Below, piece by piece: positions 33,291-41,271 of a stretch of DNA of 50,377 nucleotides; within the stretch, counting starts at the first letter, position 1; each line of letters begins with the position of its first letter. This DNA is from a virus. Below the pieces are notes generated by a model. That model was not told the origin of the DNA, searched no databases, and saw nothing but the letters and a program-made list of their open reading frames with translations. The position numbers and the translations under genes are program-made. The stretch spans positions 1 to 50,377 of IMG/VR virus record IMGVR_UViG_3300025102_004999, one strand, 5' to 3'.

Positions 33291-33693
33291 GAAAGAAATA
33301 GAAGACTACGATGCACTACAATGGCATGAAAACAATCATCAAGTTGCAATAGACTTTGATGGTGTTGTCCATGGTAATTCAAAAGGGTTTCATGATGGAA
33401 CTGTGTATGACCCACCGATTGAGGGTTCAATAGACGCAATCAAATGGTTCGATGAAAAGGGTTATGATATAGTTTTATTTACCGCTAAAGTAAAACCTGA
33501 TAGACCACTTGTAAATGGTAAGACAGGTGAAGAACTAATATGGGAGTGGTTAACCAAATATAAGATTGATACTTATATAAAAGAAATAACTTGTGAAAAA
33601 CCAAGAGCAGTCTGTTACATAGATGACAGAGGTATTAGGTTTGAATCGTGGGAACAAACACTTAAACAATTCGATGAAATTACAGACAAGTAA
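33268..33693 (+). CDS. HAD-superfamily phosphatase-like protein
   Basis: This 141-residue protein has HAD motif I as VAIDFDGVVHGNS (both Asp present) near residue 29, motif II in IVLFTAKVK, and the motif III/IV region in RAVCYIDDRGIRFESW. It lacks a large cap domain, as in small phage HAD enzymes. It could dephosphorylate a sugar phosphate or nucleotide. ATG 33268 is preferred: the longer frame from 33220 lies inside the oxygenase gene and adds an unrelated N-terminus. Confidence 0.78.
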   Translation: MKTEDTLKKEIEDYDALQWHENNHQVAIDFDGVVHGNSKGFHDGTVYDPPIEGSIDAIKWFDEKGYDIVLFTAKVKPDRPLVNGKTGEELIWEWLTKYKIDTYIKEITCEKPRAVCYIDDRGIRFESWEQTLKQFDEITDK

Positions 33694-34498
33694 GTTACGA
33701 GAAGAACTTCTAAAATTAGAAGAACCTGAAGATAGGTTAAAGGTATTAAAAAATCAGTACAAAGATGAGACTGCATATATAATCGCAGGTGGTCCTTCAC
33801 TTAAAAAGTATGATAAAGAATTCCTTAATGAGTTTATGGCAGATAAATTATGTATGCCAATCAAACAATCATATAATTTAGTAAAAGATGTTACTGACTT
33901 TCACTTACTAAACTTTTGTAACTTCGCACCATACGATTGGTCAGATAATAAATCAATCATAACATGGGCAATATTTGAACAATTTCATCCTCAAATGATT
34001 TTTGATAATAATTTAGAATCAGACCTATTCATTCCTATATTTAGAAACAATCCAAATACAGGTGGTGGAGTTGGTCCTAACAAAATGATTCATTCTCTAT
34101 CAGAAAAAGAAGATTGGGATACTATGAAGTTAGACCACCCCGAAATAGGATTTCAACAACCTTGGGGGCCTGGTATTATGTATGAGATGGCAATCCCATT
34201 GGCATTGTACTTGGGGTGTAGAAAGATTGTTACAGTTGGATGGGACATTGGTGATTTATCATCATTTGAAAATGGAACAGAAGACGATACACAACGAGTA
34301 TTCCAAGAACATTTCTATGGTAATGAACACGAAAAGATTGTTTATGCAAAAACATCAATGGGGCCAAGAGAAATCAAGTCAGTAGCAAACGCAACTAAAG
34401 GTATCTACCAATGGTTACAGAAACAAAATGTTTCGTGGGTAATCGATTCAGAAACTAATCCTGGTTGGGAAGGGATTCCAAGAGATACATTATGGTAG
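33674..34498 (+). CDS. MptE-like / DUF115-type protein of the glycan island
   Basis: This 274-residue protein contains ETAYIIAGGPSLKKYDKEFL near residue 32, the nucleotide-binding signature of the MptE-like (DUF115) fold, which is also related to sialyltransferase-like enzymes. Later GPGIMYEMAIPLALYLGC and KIVTVGWDIGD form further Rossmann-like units, with H and D residues suited to substrate binding. In glycan loci such proteins are usually putative transferases. ATG 33674 gives a 20-base overlap with the HAD gene; upstream start codons are inside that gene. Confidence 0.6.
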   Translation: MKLQTSKLREELLKLEEPEDRLKVLKNQYKDETAYIIAGGPSLKKYDKEFLNEFMADKLCMPIKQSYNLVKDVTDFHLLNFCNFAPYDWSDNKSIITWAIFEQFHPQMIFDNNLESDLFIPIFRNNPNTGGGVGPNKMIHSLSEKEDWDTMKLDHPEIGFQQPWGPGIMYEMAIPLALYLGCRKIVTVGWDIGDLSSFENGTEDDTQRVFQEHFYGNEHEKIVYAKTSMGPREIKSVANATKGIYQWLQKQNVSWVIDSETNPGWEGIPRDTLW

Positions 34499-35439
34499 CG
34501 GCAGGTTGTTTAGTACAATGGTACGAAGTTGATATGTTTGAGGAGTATTTAGATTCCTTAACTAAATCAATAGTAACAAAAGAAAAAGTTTTGATTGATA
34601 TGTGTTTAGTCACAAATCAAGACTTAGAAAAAGTTTCTGATGAGGTTGATATGTTAACATACATTATGGAAAAGTATGTTAGAGTTTGTAATCAATATAA
34701 ACTACAAGGTTATCAAATCAAATACGAAGTCAGAGATGATTTATATACAATCGCAGATTACAGAAGAGATTTTAACGAAAAGTATTGTGAACTTGTAGAC
34801 ATCTTGTTTTGGGGTGAATCCGATATGTTAGTTCCATCACAAGCGATGGAAACGATATTATCATTACACGAGGCAGTTAAAGAACAAACACCAAAGTGGG
34901 TTGGGTTCTTTTCAACTTGTAAAATGTGGGATGATTCGTGGAAACCATTAGAACACCCAAAACTAACCGATTTACCAAGAGACCCACACGCATGGTATGG
35001 GACGAGGTGTTATATGGATTATGATAAAATGGAAGAGATAAACTCAGATGTTGAATCACCACATATAGAATCTACATACAACTATAAATTTAATGGTTGT
35101 GGGTTGGTAATGTCATCGGAGATAATAAAAAGTGGAGTAAACATACCAAAATCAGTATTCTTTACCCACGAAGATACTGCTTTTATGAATAAAATGTTAA
35201 CAATATTTGGAAATAACCAAATTCCTTTGTATATTGTAAAGAATATTTTATTAGTACATAACAGAGAACATCCAAGAAAAAGAAAATATGTTGTTAGTGA
35301 GGATGGTAAAGATATAAACGAACAAAGAAAGTCAAATGATTGGTATCCTAAAGCAAGTGAGTATTCTAAATATAATGCTTACAACTTTATGAAACAAACA
35401 AAAACATATAAATGGGAAGATGTATGGAAAGTCCAATAA
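34492..35439 (+). CDS. GT-A-like glycosyltransferase
   Basis: This 315-residue protein starts MVAAGCLVQWYEVDMFEEYL, has IDMCLVTNQDLEKV and the acidic metal-site segment ILFWGESDMLVP near residue 104, then YKFNGCGLVMSSEII and FTHEDTAFMNKML, typical of GT2-like acceptor-side residues. ATG 34492 overlaps the preceding stop by 7 bases; the TTG at 34465 would add nine residues that look like shadow sequence. A promoter-like element lies inside its 3' part. Confidence 0.65.
   Translation: MVAAGCLVQWYEVDMFEEYLDSLTKSIVTKEKVLIDMCLVTNQDLEKVSDEVDMLTYIMEKYVRVCNQYKLQGYQIKYEVRDDLYTIADYRRDFNEKYCELVDILFWGESDMLVPSQAMETILSLHEAVKEQTPKWVGFFSTCKMWDDSWKPLEHPKLTDLPRDPHAWYGTRCYMDYDKMEEINSDVESPHIESTYNYKFNGCGLVMSSEIIKSGVNIPKSVFFTHEDTAFMNKMLTIFGNNQIPLYIVKNILLVHNREHPRKRKYVVSEDGKDINEQRKSNDWYPKASEYSKYNAYNFMKQTKTYKWEDVWKVQ
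35206..35237 (+). promoter_or_regulatory. Possible internal promoter within a glycosyltransferase gene
   Basis: TTTG at 35206-35209, 19 bases, then GTATATTGT at 35229-35237. The match in spacing and core equals that of the intergenic sites, but it is inside coding sequence, about 185 bases before the next start at 35424. Chance occurrence is possible. Confidence 0.35.
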
Positions 35440-36332
35440 CAACTTGTATTTCAACAAATAATAATCTTGACTATGTAAAACTTGCTTACGAGTCTGTAAG
35501 AAAGAATGCATATTACAAAGACCAACCGATTGTGATTCACGCAGAGAATTGTACTGATGGTACAGATGAGTGGTTAATGAATCAAATGCAAGCAGACAAG
35601 AATCTAAAAGGGTTTGTAGAACATAATGATATACCAAGAGGAATCGGTGGTGGTATGGATTTTTGTGTTGACAAAGCACAAACAGAGTATGTAAATATAA
35701 TTCACTCAGATATGTGGATTGCTCCAAATCAAGATATAGAGTTACAAAAAATCGTAGAAGAGAATGCAGAGTGGACTATTCAAGGTAAAAGAATAATCGC
35801 TTCATCATTTAGAATTCAACCTAAAATATTTCCTAATGACCCTGATTACCGACCTGGTACTGTATTTGTATCAACTGATGAGTTTGGGGAGTTCCATCAC
35901 AACTTCGATAAAGATTGGTTTGATGAATGGTCTCAAAAACTTTCCGCAATGGATGAAACTCGTGTAAGAAAAGGTGGTGGTGCCGGATTCTTCTGTAAAA
36001 AAGATGATTATGTTTGGATTGGTGGTAACGACCCACTATTCGCACCCGCTTCATTTGACGACATGGATTTGTTTATTAGAATGCAATTAGAAGGATATAA
36101 ATTTATTATGTCATCCAAGTCAATTGTATATCACTTTTCAGCAAGAGGTTCTCATTTCAGAGATGAAGCAAAGGATAAACTGAATTCTAAATCTAAAAGA
36201 CAACAAGAATCAGAATCAACAAATGCACAAAAGTTTATTAAAAAATGGGGTAGATTGCCTGAACACGATGACCAAACTTTTGTAAAACAAATAAAAGGAA
36301 CAGATAATCCAAATAGAATACCATTATTATGA
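35424..36332 (+). CDS. Glycosyltransferase family 2
   Basis: This 302-residue GT-A protein shows TTCISTNNNLDYVKLAYESV at the N-terminus, IVIHAENCTDGTDEWL, and the acidic site NIIHSDMWIAPN near residue 92. KGGGAGFFCKKDDYVWIGG and SFDDMDLFIRMQLEGYKF form the acceptor region with the ED-like motif. The same overall plan recurs in the protein at 38069, so these two look like paralogues. The start ATG 35424 overlaps the preceding gene by 16 bases. Confidence 0.82.
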   Translation: MESPITTCISTNNNLDYVKLAYESVRKNAYYKDQPIVIHAENCTDGTDEWLMNQMQADKNLKGFVEHNDIPRGIGGGMDFCVDKAQTEYVNIIHSDMWIAPNQDIELQKIVEENAEWTIQGKRIIASSFRIQPKIFPNDPDYRPGTVFVSTDEFGEFHHNFDKDWFDEWSQKLSAMDETRVRKGGGAGFFCKKDDYVWIGGNDPLFAPASFDDMDLFIRMQLEGYKFIMSSKSIVYHFSARGSHFRDEAKDKLNSKSKRQQESESTNAQKFIKKWGRLPEHDDQTFVKQIKGTDNPNRIPLL

Positions 36333-37216
36333 AAATATTAGTTACAGGAGGTGCCGGTTTTGTTGGTACAAATTTAGTTAAAAGATTAGTTACAAATGGA
36401 CATGAAGTAGTTGTACTTGATGATTACTCAACAGGTACAAAAAGTAATCATGTCAAGGGTGCAACATATTACGAAGATGATGTTAAGTGGATTAGTAGTT
36501 GGTTTTCATTTACTGAGGACATAGACTTGATATATCACTTGGCAGGATTGTCAAGAATACAACCTTCATTTGAAAATCCATCAGAAACATTTGATGTTAA
36601 TACTTTAGGAACTCAGAGAGTTTTAGACTTTGCAAGAAAAAAAGGTATTAAAGTTATTTACGCAGGTTCATCTTCTAAACACCACGACCCATATCAATCA
36701 CCATATGCAGCTTGTAAATATCTTGGTGAGGAATTATGTAAGTTATACAAAAAGACTTACGGAATGAGTATAGAGATTTGTAGGTTCTATAATGTATATG
36801 GACCACATGAAGTTATTGATGGTGATTGGGCAGCAGTAATTGGTATATGGAGAAGACAAATCAGAGATAACCAACCAATTACAATTGTCGGTGATGGTGA
36901 ACAAAAAAGAGACTTTACCCATGTACACGATATAGTAGACGCATTACTAAAGTTAAATGCTCATGATACTAAACCAACATTTGATGCTTGGGAACTTGGA
37001 ACAGGTACAAACTATTCAATTAACCAAGTGGCAGATATGTTCGAAAAATATAGTGGGTGTAAAAGAAAGTACATTCCAAACCAACAAGGTAATTACAAAG
37101 AAACTCTAAGAGAATCAGATGAGGCAATCGAGTTTCTTGACTGGGAACCTCAAGATAGATTAGACGAGTATATTAAATCTTTGTTTAGTAGTAGACAATT
37201 GAAATTTGATTTTTAA
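36329..37216 (+). CDS. NAD-dependent epimerase (extended SDR), UDP-glucose 4-epimerase-like
   Basis: This 295-residue SDR has VTGGAGFVGTNLVKRLV, the catalytic VIYAGSSSKHH and YAACKYLGEEL (Tyr-x3-Lys near residue 128), then CRFYNVYGPHE and GDGEQKRDFTHV. It would epimerise or dehydrate a nucleotide sugar. It is the second SDR of the island and clearly diverged from the first. Its start overlaps the GT2 stop (ATGA) and its stop gives TAATG with the next gene. Confidence 0.85.
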   Translation: MKILVTGGAGFVGTNLVKRLVTNGHEVVVLDDYSTGTKSNHVKGATYYEDDVKWISSWFSFTEDIDLIYHLAGLSRIQPSFENPSETFDVNTLGTQRVLDFARKKGIKVIYAGSSSKHHDPYQSPYAACKYLGEELCKLYKKTYGMSIEICRFYNVYGPHEVIDGDWAAVIGIWRRQIRDNQPITIVGDGEQKRDFTHVHDIVDALLKLNAHDTKPTFDAWELGTGTNYSINQVADMFEKYSGCKRKYIPNQQGNYKETLRESDEAIEFLDWEPQDRLDEYIKSLFSSRQLKFDF

Positions 37217-38079
37217 TGACAACAACCTTTGATATACATGGTGAGTTTGGTTACGAACTATTTGCAGCACTACCTTTAATAAATTATGCAAAAGAACAAG
37301 GGGTTGATGTAAAAGTAAGAACTTCAAAGGGTGGTCATATCTTATATCCAAATTTAGATGTGACAGAAGTCTATCCAAATAGAATTCAGTATATGCAACT
37401 GAAAATAAACGATGTACCCTATTATAGACAACACAATCATGTTGCAGGATTTTTTGGTAAAAAGATAAACGAACTTTGGCCTGATGCAAAAGATGCAGGG
37501 AATCGTAATGTTTGGGAAGACAGATGGTCACCGCCTGATTTGAATGGTCACTACAAGGGAGTTTACAATTGGATGGGATTAAATTTTGATAAACCTTTAT
37601 TAGTAATATCAAATAAGTATCAAACGGAGTGGGACTCTGACCCTGTAAATTATATTAATTTAGACTCATTAAAAACAATATTTGAATTATGTTCTGATAA
37701 GTTTCATATAATCTATAACAGACCTGATGTAGATGATATTACACAAGATGGTAGTCCACCACTTGATTTTGGTGATAAAGAACTGATAAGTAAATATAAT
37801 ATACAAACAGTACAAGATATCGCAAATGAATACAACCTATCATATAATGAAGCACAGATGGCAGTTTTAAGTCTAACCGAACATCAAATATCAACACAAG
37901 GTGGTAATTCAGCATTGGCTGCATATTTCGGTGGTGAAAATATTATATATGGAGTAAAGGGGTATGAAGTAAAACATAAAGCATATGAAACATTCTTCCC
38001 TAAACTATCAGGTCAAAAAATATATCATACAGAATCATACGATGATTTAATTAAAAAGGTAAAAAGTTATGTTAAGTAA
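37216..38079 (+). CDS. GT-B-like glycosyltransferase, family unclear
   Basis: This 287-residue protein starts TTFDIHGEFGYELFAALPL, resembling the acceptor domain of GT-B enzymes, and has a donor-side segment HQISTQGGNSALAAYFGGEN followed by YEVKHKAYETFFPKLSG. Between them KPLLVISNKYQTEW and FHIIYNRPDVDDIT mark the second Rossmann fold. It may be related to the GT-B-like protein at 29784. Activity is inferred from fold pattern and location only. Confidence 0.5.
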   Translation: MTTTFDIHGEFGYELFAALPLINYAKEQGVDVKVRTSKGGHILYPNLDVTEVYPNRIQYMQLKINDVPYYRQHNHVAGFFGKKINELWPDAKDAGNRNVWEDRWSPPDLNGHYKGVYNWMGLNFDKPLLVISNKYQTEWDSDPVNYINLDSLKTIFELCSDKFHIIYNRPDVDDITQDGSPPLDFGDKELISKYNIQTVQDIANEYNLSYNEAQMAVLSLTEHQISTQGGNSALAAYFGGENIIYGVKGYEVKHKAYETFFPKLSGQKIYHTESYDDLIKKVKSYVK

Positions 38080-39253
38080 AAAAGATATTAGTTTTATTCA
38101 ACCATCAAGAGATAATTTAAAGTATCTCAAGTGGTCTTACGAATCAATTAGAAAGAATGCAGGTCCTGAACCAACAATATGTGTAGCAGATGATTTCAGT
38201 TCCGATGGGACTTGGGAATGGTGTGAGGATATGATGGTACACGACCCAAACTTCAAGGCAATTAGAAACGAAGGACCAACAAGAGTAGGACATACAATCC
38301 TATATGATGAGTTAGTAGAGATAGCAGATACTCCGATTGTAGGAATATACCACGCAGATATGTATCTCTGTCCTGGCGCATTAGAATCTGTATTAGAACA
38401 CATTAAACCATTGAGTGTTGTTTCATTGACACGAATTGAACCACCACTTCACCCAGATGGGCCTGAAAAAGTACTCAAGGATTGGAAAACTGAACCTGAG
38501 GACTTTGATGAGGATGGATTCTTAGAATGGTTTAATACAGGTGATGAAAGATATAAACATGGAAAAACTACTAAAGGTATATTTGCACCTTGGTTTTTAT
38601 TCAAAGAAGACTTCACCTCAATTGGTGGACATGACCCATTATACGCACCTCAATCCAAAGAAGATTCAGACATATTCAATAGATTTCTCTTGAATGGATA
38701 TGATTTGATTCAAACTTGGGATGGGTGTGTATATCATATGACTTGTAGAGGTTCAAGATTCAACCCAACATTAACTGAAGTTGGTAAAGAATCAGATGAA
38801 TGGTTGAAACAAAATATGAGGTCAACAAGGAATTTTATTAGAAAATGGGGTCATTTTGTAAAACATGACGCAATGATGATGCCAGAAGTTCCACATAAAT
38901 ATGATATTAAATTTAATGTAGAAAATGGTAATTCTCAAATATTAAACATTTTAGAACCTTGGTGTGATTCAATAACAATTGATATAGACGAAGATGTCAT
39001 CGAGAGTTATATAAAATTGGAACAACCAAATACTAAGTTTGATTTAACTACAAGAATAAATGTACAAAAAGAAGCTGATATTGAAATAAGTTTTGATGCA
39101 AATAGACTATCAAATACATCATATTCTTACATACAAAAGTGGTCAGAAATCTTCGATTCTAATGGAATTGAATGCGGTGAGTTCGAATTGGACATATTTA
39201 ATATAAAGGTTAATAAAGTAAAATACTACGAAAAAAGTTTGATAAATCTATGA
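38069..39253 (+). CDS. Glycosyltransferase family 2 with extra C-terminal domain
   Basis: This 394-residue protein has an N-terminal GT-A domain: SFIQPSRDNLKYLKWSYESI, ICVADDFSSDGTWEW, GIYHADMYLCPG (acidic metal site near residue 93) and SIGGHDPLYAPQSKEDSDIF. From about residue 280 a separate acidic domain follows, with LNILEPWCDSITIDIDEDVI and a closing beta-rich part. The extra domain looks like a truncated methyltransferase-type Rossmann unit or a binding domain; I cannot name it. The gene overlaps both neighbours. Confidence 0.78.
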   Translation: MLSKKDISFIQPSRDNLKYLKWSYESIRKNAGPEPTICVADDFSSDGTWEWCEDMMVHDPNFKAIRNEGPTRVGHTILYDELVEIADTPIVGIYHADMYLCPGALESVLEHIKPLSVVSLTRIEPPLHPDGPEKVLKDWKTEPEDFDEDGFLEWFNTGDERYKHGKTTKGIFAPWFLFKEDFTSIGGHDPLYAPQSKEDSDIFNRFLLNGYDLIQTWDGCVYHMTCRGSRFNPTLTEVGKESDEWLKQNMRSTRNFIRKWGHFVKHDAMMMPEVPHKYDIKFNVENGNSQILNILEPWCDSITIDIDEDVIESYIKLEQPNTKFDLTTRINVQKEADIEISFDANRLSNTSYSYIQKWSEIFDSNGIECGEFELDIFNIKVNKVKYYEKSLINL

Positions 39254-39495
39254 TATACTACATATTGTTACCAGAGGATAATGAGGATGATGTAGACTAT
39301 TCTACAAACATCTTAGGTGAAACATCCTTTAAGAATTTTTGGACAGACCAAGGTTTCGAAATTCTTGAAAGGCTGGTTAACAAATACCCTGATACACTTA
39401 CAGAAGTAAAAATCAAAGACGAAAAAAACAAAGACTATTCAGTTGAACAATTTCTCAAAAAAATAGAAAATTTAAGGATAATTAAAAATGGGTAA
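39250..39495 (+). CDS. Small hypothetical protein
   Basis: This 81-residue acidic protein (IYYILLPEDNEDDVDYSTNI; LKKIENLRIIKNG) starts as ATGA on the preceding stop. It has no membrane segment or known motif. It ends the long glycan island and overlaps the next small reading frame by 8 bases. Confidence 0.6.
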   Translation: MIYYILLPEDNEDDVDYSTNILGETSFKNFWTDQGFEILERLVNKYPDTLTEVKIKDEKNKDYSVEQFLKKIENLRIIKNG

Positions 39496-39679
39496 AATTG
39501 ATGTGCGAAGTATAGACTTCGAGGATGAATATTTTGAAACATATGAAAAAATTACAAGAAAAAATAGGAGAAAAGATATTGATGAGGGAGACCTTCAGCA
39601 ATCACAGGGGAAGTCTGGTAGAGGGCGAAAAGGTGACTCTTATATCACTCAACGAACAAAAGGAAGAAGCAGAGGTTAG
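39488..39679 (+). CDS. Small reading frame overlapping the next one (63 aa)
   Basis: This frame begins MGKIDVRSIDFEDEYFETYE, an acidic and protein-like start, overlapping the preceding gene in a manner normal for this genome. Its second half turns Arg/Gly/Gln-rich (QGKSGRGRKGD) and low in hydrophobics, as if it were the shadow of the frame starting at 39525. Either two overlapping genes exist here or a +1 shift joins the first half of this frame to the second half of the other. Confidence 0.4.
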   Translation: MGKIDVRSIDFEDEYFETYEKITRKNRRKDIDEGDLQQSQGKSGRGRKGDSYITQRTKGRSRG

Positions 39680-39734
39680 TGACCCTTTTGATATTCATTG
39701 GATGATTCCTTTTAAATTTTTACATACTTATTAG
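39525..39734 (+). CDS. Small hypothetical protein (69 aa) in an overlapping frame
   Basis: This frame reads MNILKHMKKLQEKIGEK, then GSLVEGEKVTLISLNEQ and a hydrophobic end FDIHWMIPFKFLHTY. Composition is that of a normal small protein over its whole length, so it is probably the real coding frame of the shared region; ATG 39543 (MKKLQEKIGEK) is an alternative start. The function is unknown. The stop is followed by AAGGAG, a strong Shine-Dalgarno for the next gene. Confidence 0.55.
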   Translation: MNILKHMKKLQEKIGEKILMRETFSNHRGSLVEGEKVTLISLNEQKEEAEVSDPFDIHWMIPFKFLHTY

Positions 39735-39747
39735 TAAGGAGATTTTT

Positions 39748-40062
39748 ATGCCCGCAGTAAGTAAACAACAACAGAAATTCATGGGTATTGTTAGAGCAAT
39801 ACAAAAAGGTGATGCAAAAGCTTCAGATTTTTCTAAAGATGCACAAAAAGTTGCAAAGAAAATGAAGAAGTCTGATGTTAAAAAGTATGCTGCAACTAAA
39901 CATAAAGGTCTTCCCTCTAAAAAAGAAACTTTAGAGAAGAGATTGGAAGAACTTATCAAAAAGATTGATGAGAAATGGTCTTCCGACTATAAAAAATCAA
40001 TTGACTGTAATAATCCGAAGGGGTTTAGTCAAAAAGCACATTGTGCTGGTAGAAAAAAATAA
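39748..40062 (+). CDS. DUF3008-family small basic protein
   Basis: This 104-residue protein begins MPAVSKQQQKFMGIVRAIQ and contains KKSDVKKYAATKHKGLPSKK, matching the DUF3008 pattern. A C-terminal module IDCNNPKGFSQKAHCAGRKK has two cysteines and recurs, as I recall, in small proteins of marine phages. It is preceded by AAGGAG, 7 bases from the ATG, the clearest Shine-Dalgarno in the window. It opens the region of lysis and envelope genes. Function unknown. Confidence 0.75.
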   Translation: MPAVSKQQQKFMGIVRAIQKGDAKASDFSKDAQKVAKKMKKSDVKKYAATKHKGLPSKKETLEKRLEELIKKIDEKWSSDYKKSIDCNNPKGFSQKAHCAGRKK

Positions 40063-40071
40063 GGGGTCAAA

Positions 40072-40953
40072 ATGTTACTTAGAGTAGGTTCAAGAGGACA
40101 AGAAGTAAAAGATTTACAAGAATTTTTAAATATAGGAGCGGATGGTATATTCGGTGAGGGAACTAAGAAAGCAGTTCAAGAATTTCAAAAAGCCAATGGT
40201 TTGGTTGCTGATGGGATTGTTGGTCCTTCCACTTGGGATACTATGGGTCTTGCTACTACTGATGATACTGAAAAGACATTCACAACAGAAAACGGATTAG
40301 TGGTCAATAGACACTATCTTCCAGTTGGTGAATACAAAAGTGGAATCACAAAAAAAGAATATTGTTTCTTACATCACACCGCAGGATGGCAGAATCCATA
40401 CAGAACTGTTGACCATTGGGGTAGAGATAGTAGAGGAGCAGTCGCAACTGAGTTTGTATTAGGTGGTCAATCAATCAAAGGTAATGATGAAACATATGAT
40501 GGAGTAATGGTTCAGGCGTTTCCTGAGGGTCATTATGGATGGCATTTAGGAAAGAATGGTTCACAACATATGCATACACATTCGGTTGGTATCGAAGTAA
40601 ATAACTTTGGATATCTTAAAGACGGAAAAACATATGCAGGAACAACTGCACATGAATCACAAATCGTTACATTGGACAAACCATTCAGAGGATTTAAACA
40701 TTGGCACAGATATTCTGATAAACAAATTGAAGCATTAAGATTGTGGATTTTGTGGATTGCAGAAAGAGATAGTATTGATGTAAGAAAAGGTCTTGTAGAA
40801 GAGGTAAAAGCAAAAGGTGCTGACGGATTTGAGTTCAATGAAGATGCATATTATGGACGAGTAAAAGGTATGTGGACACATACAAACACTCGTAAGGATA
40901 AGTTTGATATGTTCCCACAGGCGGAATTGTTAGATATGTTAGTGGATTTGTAG
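40072..40953 (+). CDS. Endolysin: peptidoglycan-binding domain plus N-acetylmuramoyl-L-alanine amidase
   Basis: This 293-residue protein has an N-terminal PG_binding_1 domain (LLRVGSRGQEVKDLQEFL, DGIFGEGTKKAVQEFQKANG, DGIVGPSTWDTM) and, after a linker, an amidase_2-type domain: YCFLHHTAGWQNP (zinc His), TEFVLGG, HYGWHLGKNGSQHMHTHSVG and VNNFGY. There is no signal peptide, so release to the periplasm should need a holin. A candidate holin follows after 50 bases. AAGGGG serves as ribosome binding site. Confidence 0.88.
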   Translation: MLLRVGSRGQEVKDLQEFLNIGADGIFGEGTKKAVQEFQKANGLVADGIVGPSTWDTMGLATTDDTEKTFTTENGLVVNRHYLPVGEYKSGITKKEYCFLHHTAGWQNPYRTVDHWGRDSRGAVATEFVLGGQSIKGNDETYDGVMVQAFPEGHYGWHLGKNGSQHMHTHSVGIEVNNFGYLKDGKTYAGTTAHESQIVTLDKPFRGFKHWHRYSDKQIEALRLWILWIAERDSIDVRKGLVEEVKAKGADGFEFNEDAYYGRVKGMWTHTNTRKDKFDMFPQAELLDMLVDL

Positions 40954-41003
40954 GAAAGAAACTATTTATATGAGTAATCAGTTAACAAAAAGGATTAGAA
41001 GTT

Positions 41004-41252
41004 ATGTTTAAATATATTGGGAGAAAATGGATGGCATTTAAAAACATATTTAAGGACAACAACGACATTAACGAAAAAAATGTTATAGGGTTTATGAGCT
41101 TTGCAGTCATGACACTATTTGCAATCGTTGACTTGGGAACTGGATACTTTGGAAAAGATTTAATAATCAATGAATTTATATACAACTCATTCGTATATAT
41201 AACTCTTGGTTGTTTTGGTATCGCAGGGTTAGAAAAATTTGCTAAAAAGTAA
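41004..41252 (+). CDS. Small membrane protein, holin candidate
   Basis: This 82-residue protein has two hydrophobic segments: VIGFMSFAVMTLFAIVDLG near residues 27-47 and FVYITLGCFGIAGL near 62-76, with a basic N-terminus (FKYIGRKWMAFK) and C-terminus (EKFAKK). Size, topology and its position next to the amidase fit a two-segment holin or a related pore protein. A tiny 13-codon frame (40970-41011) overlaps its start and may couple translation. Confidence 0.6.
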   Translation: MFKYIGRKWMAFKNIFKDNNDINEKNVIGFMSFAVMTLFAIVDLGTGYFGKDLIINEFIYNSFVYITLGCFGIAGLEKFAKK

Positions 41253-41271
41253 AGAGGGGAAACATACCACA

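Noticed and set aside
40970-41011. 13-codon frame MSNQLTKRIRSYV overlapping the holin candidate
   Set aside because: Too short to support as a gene without homologues; may only couple translation to the next start.
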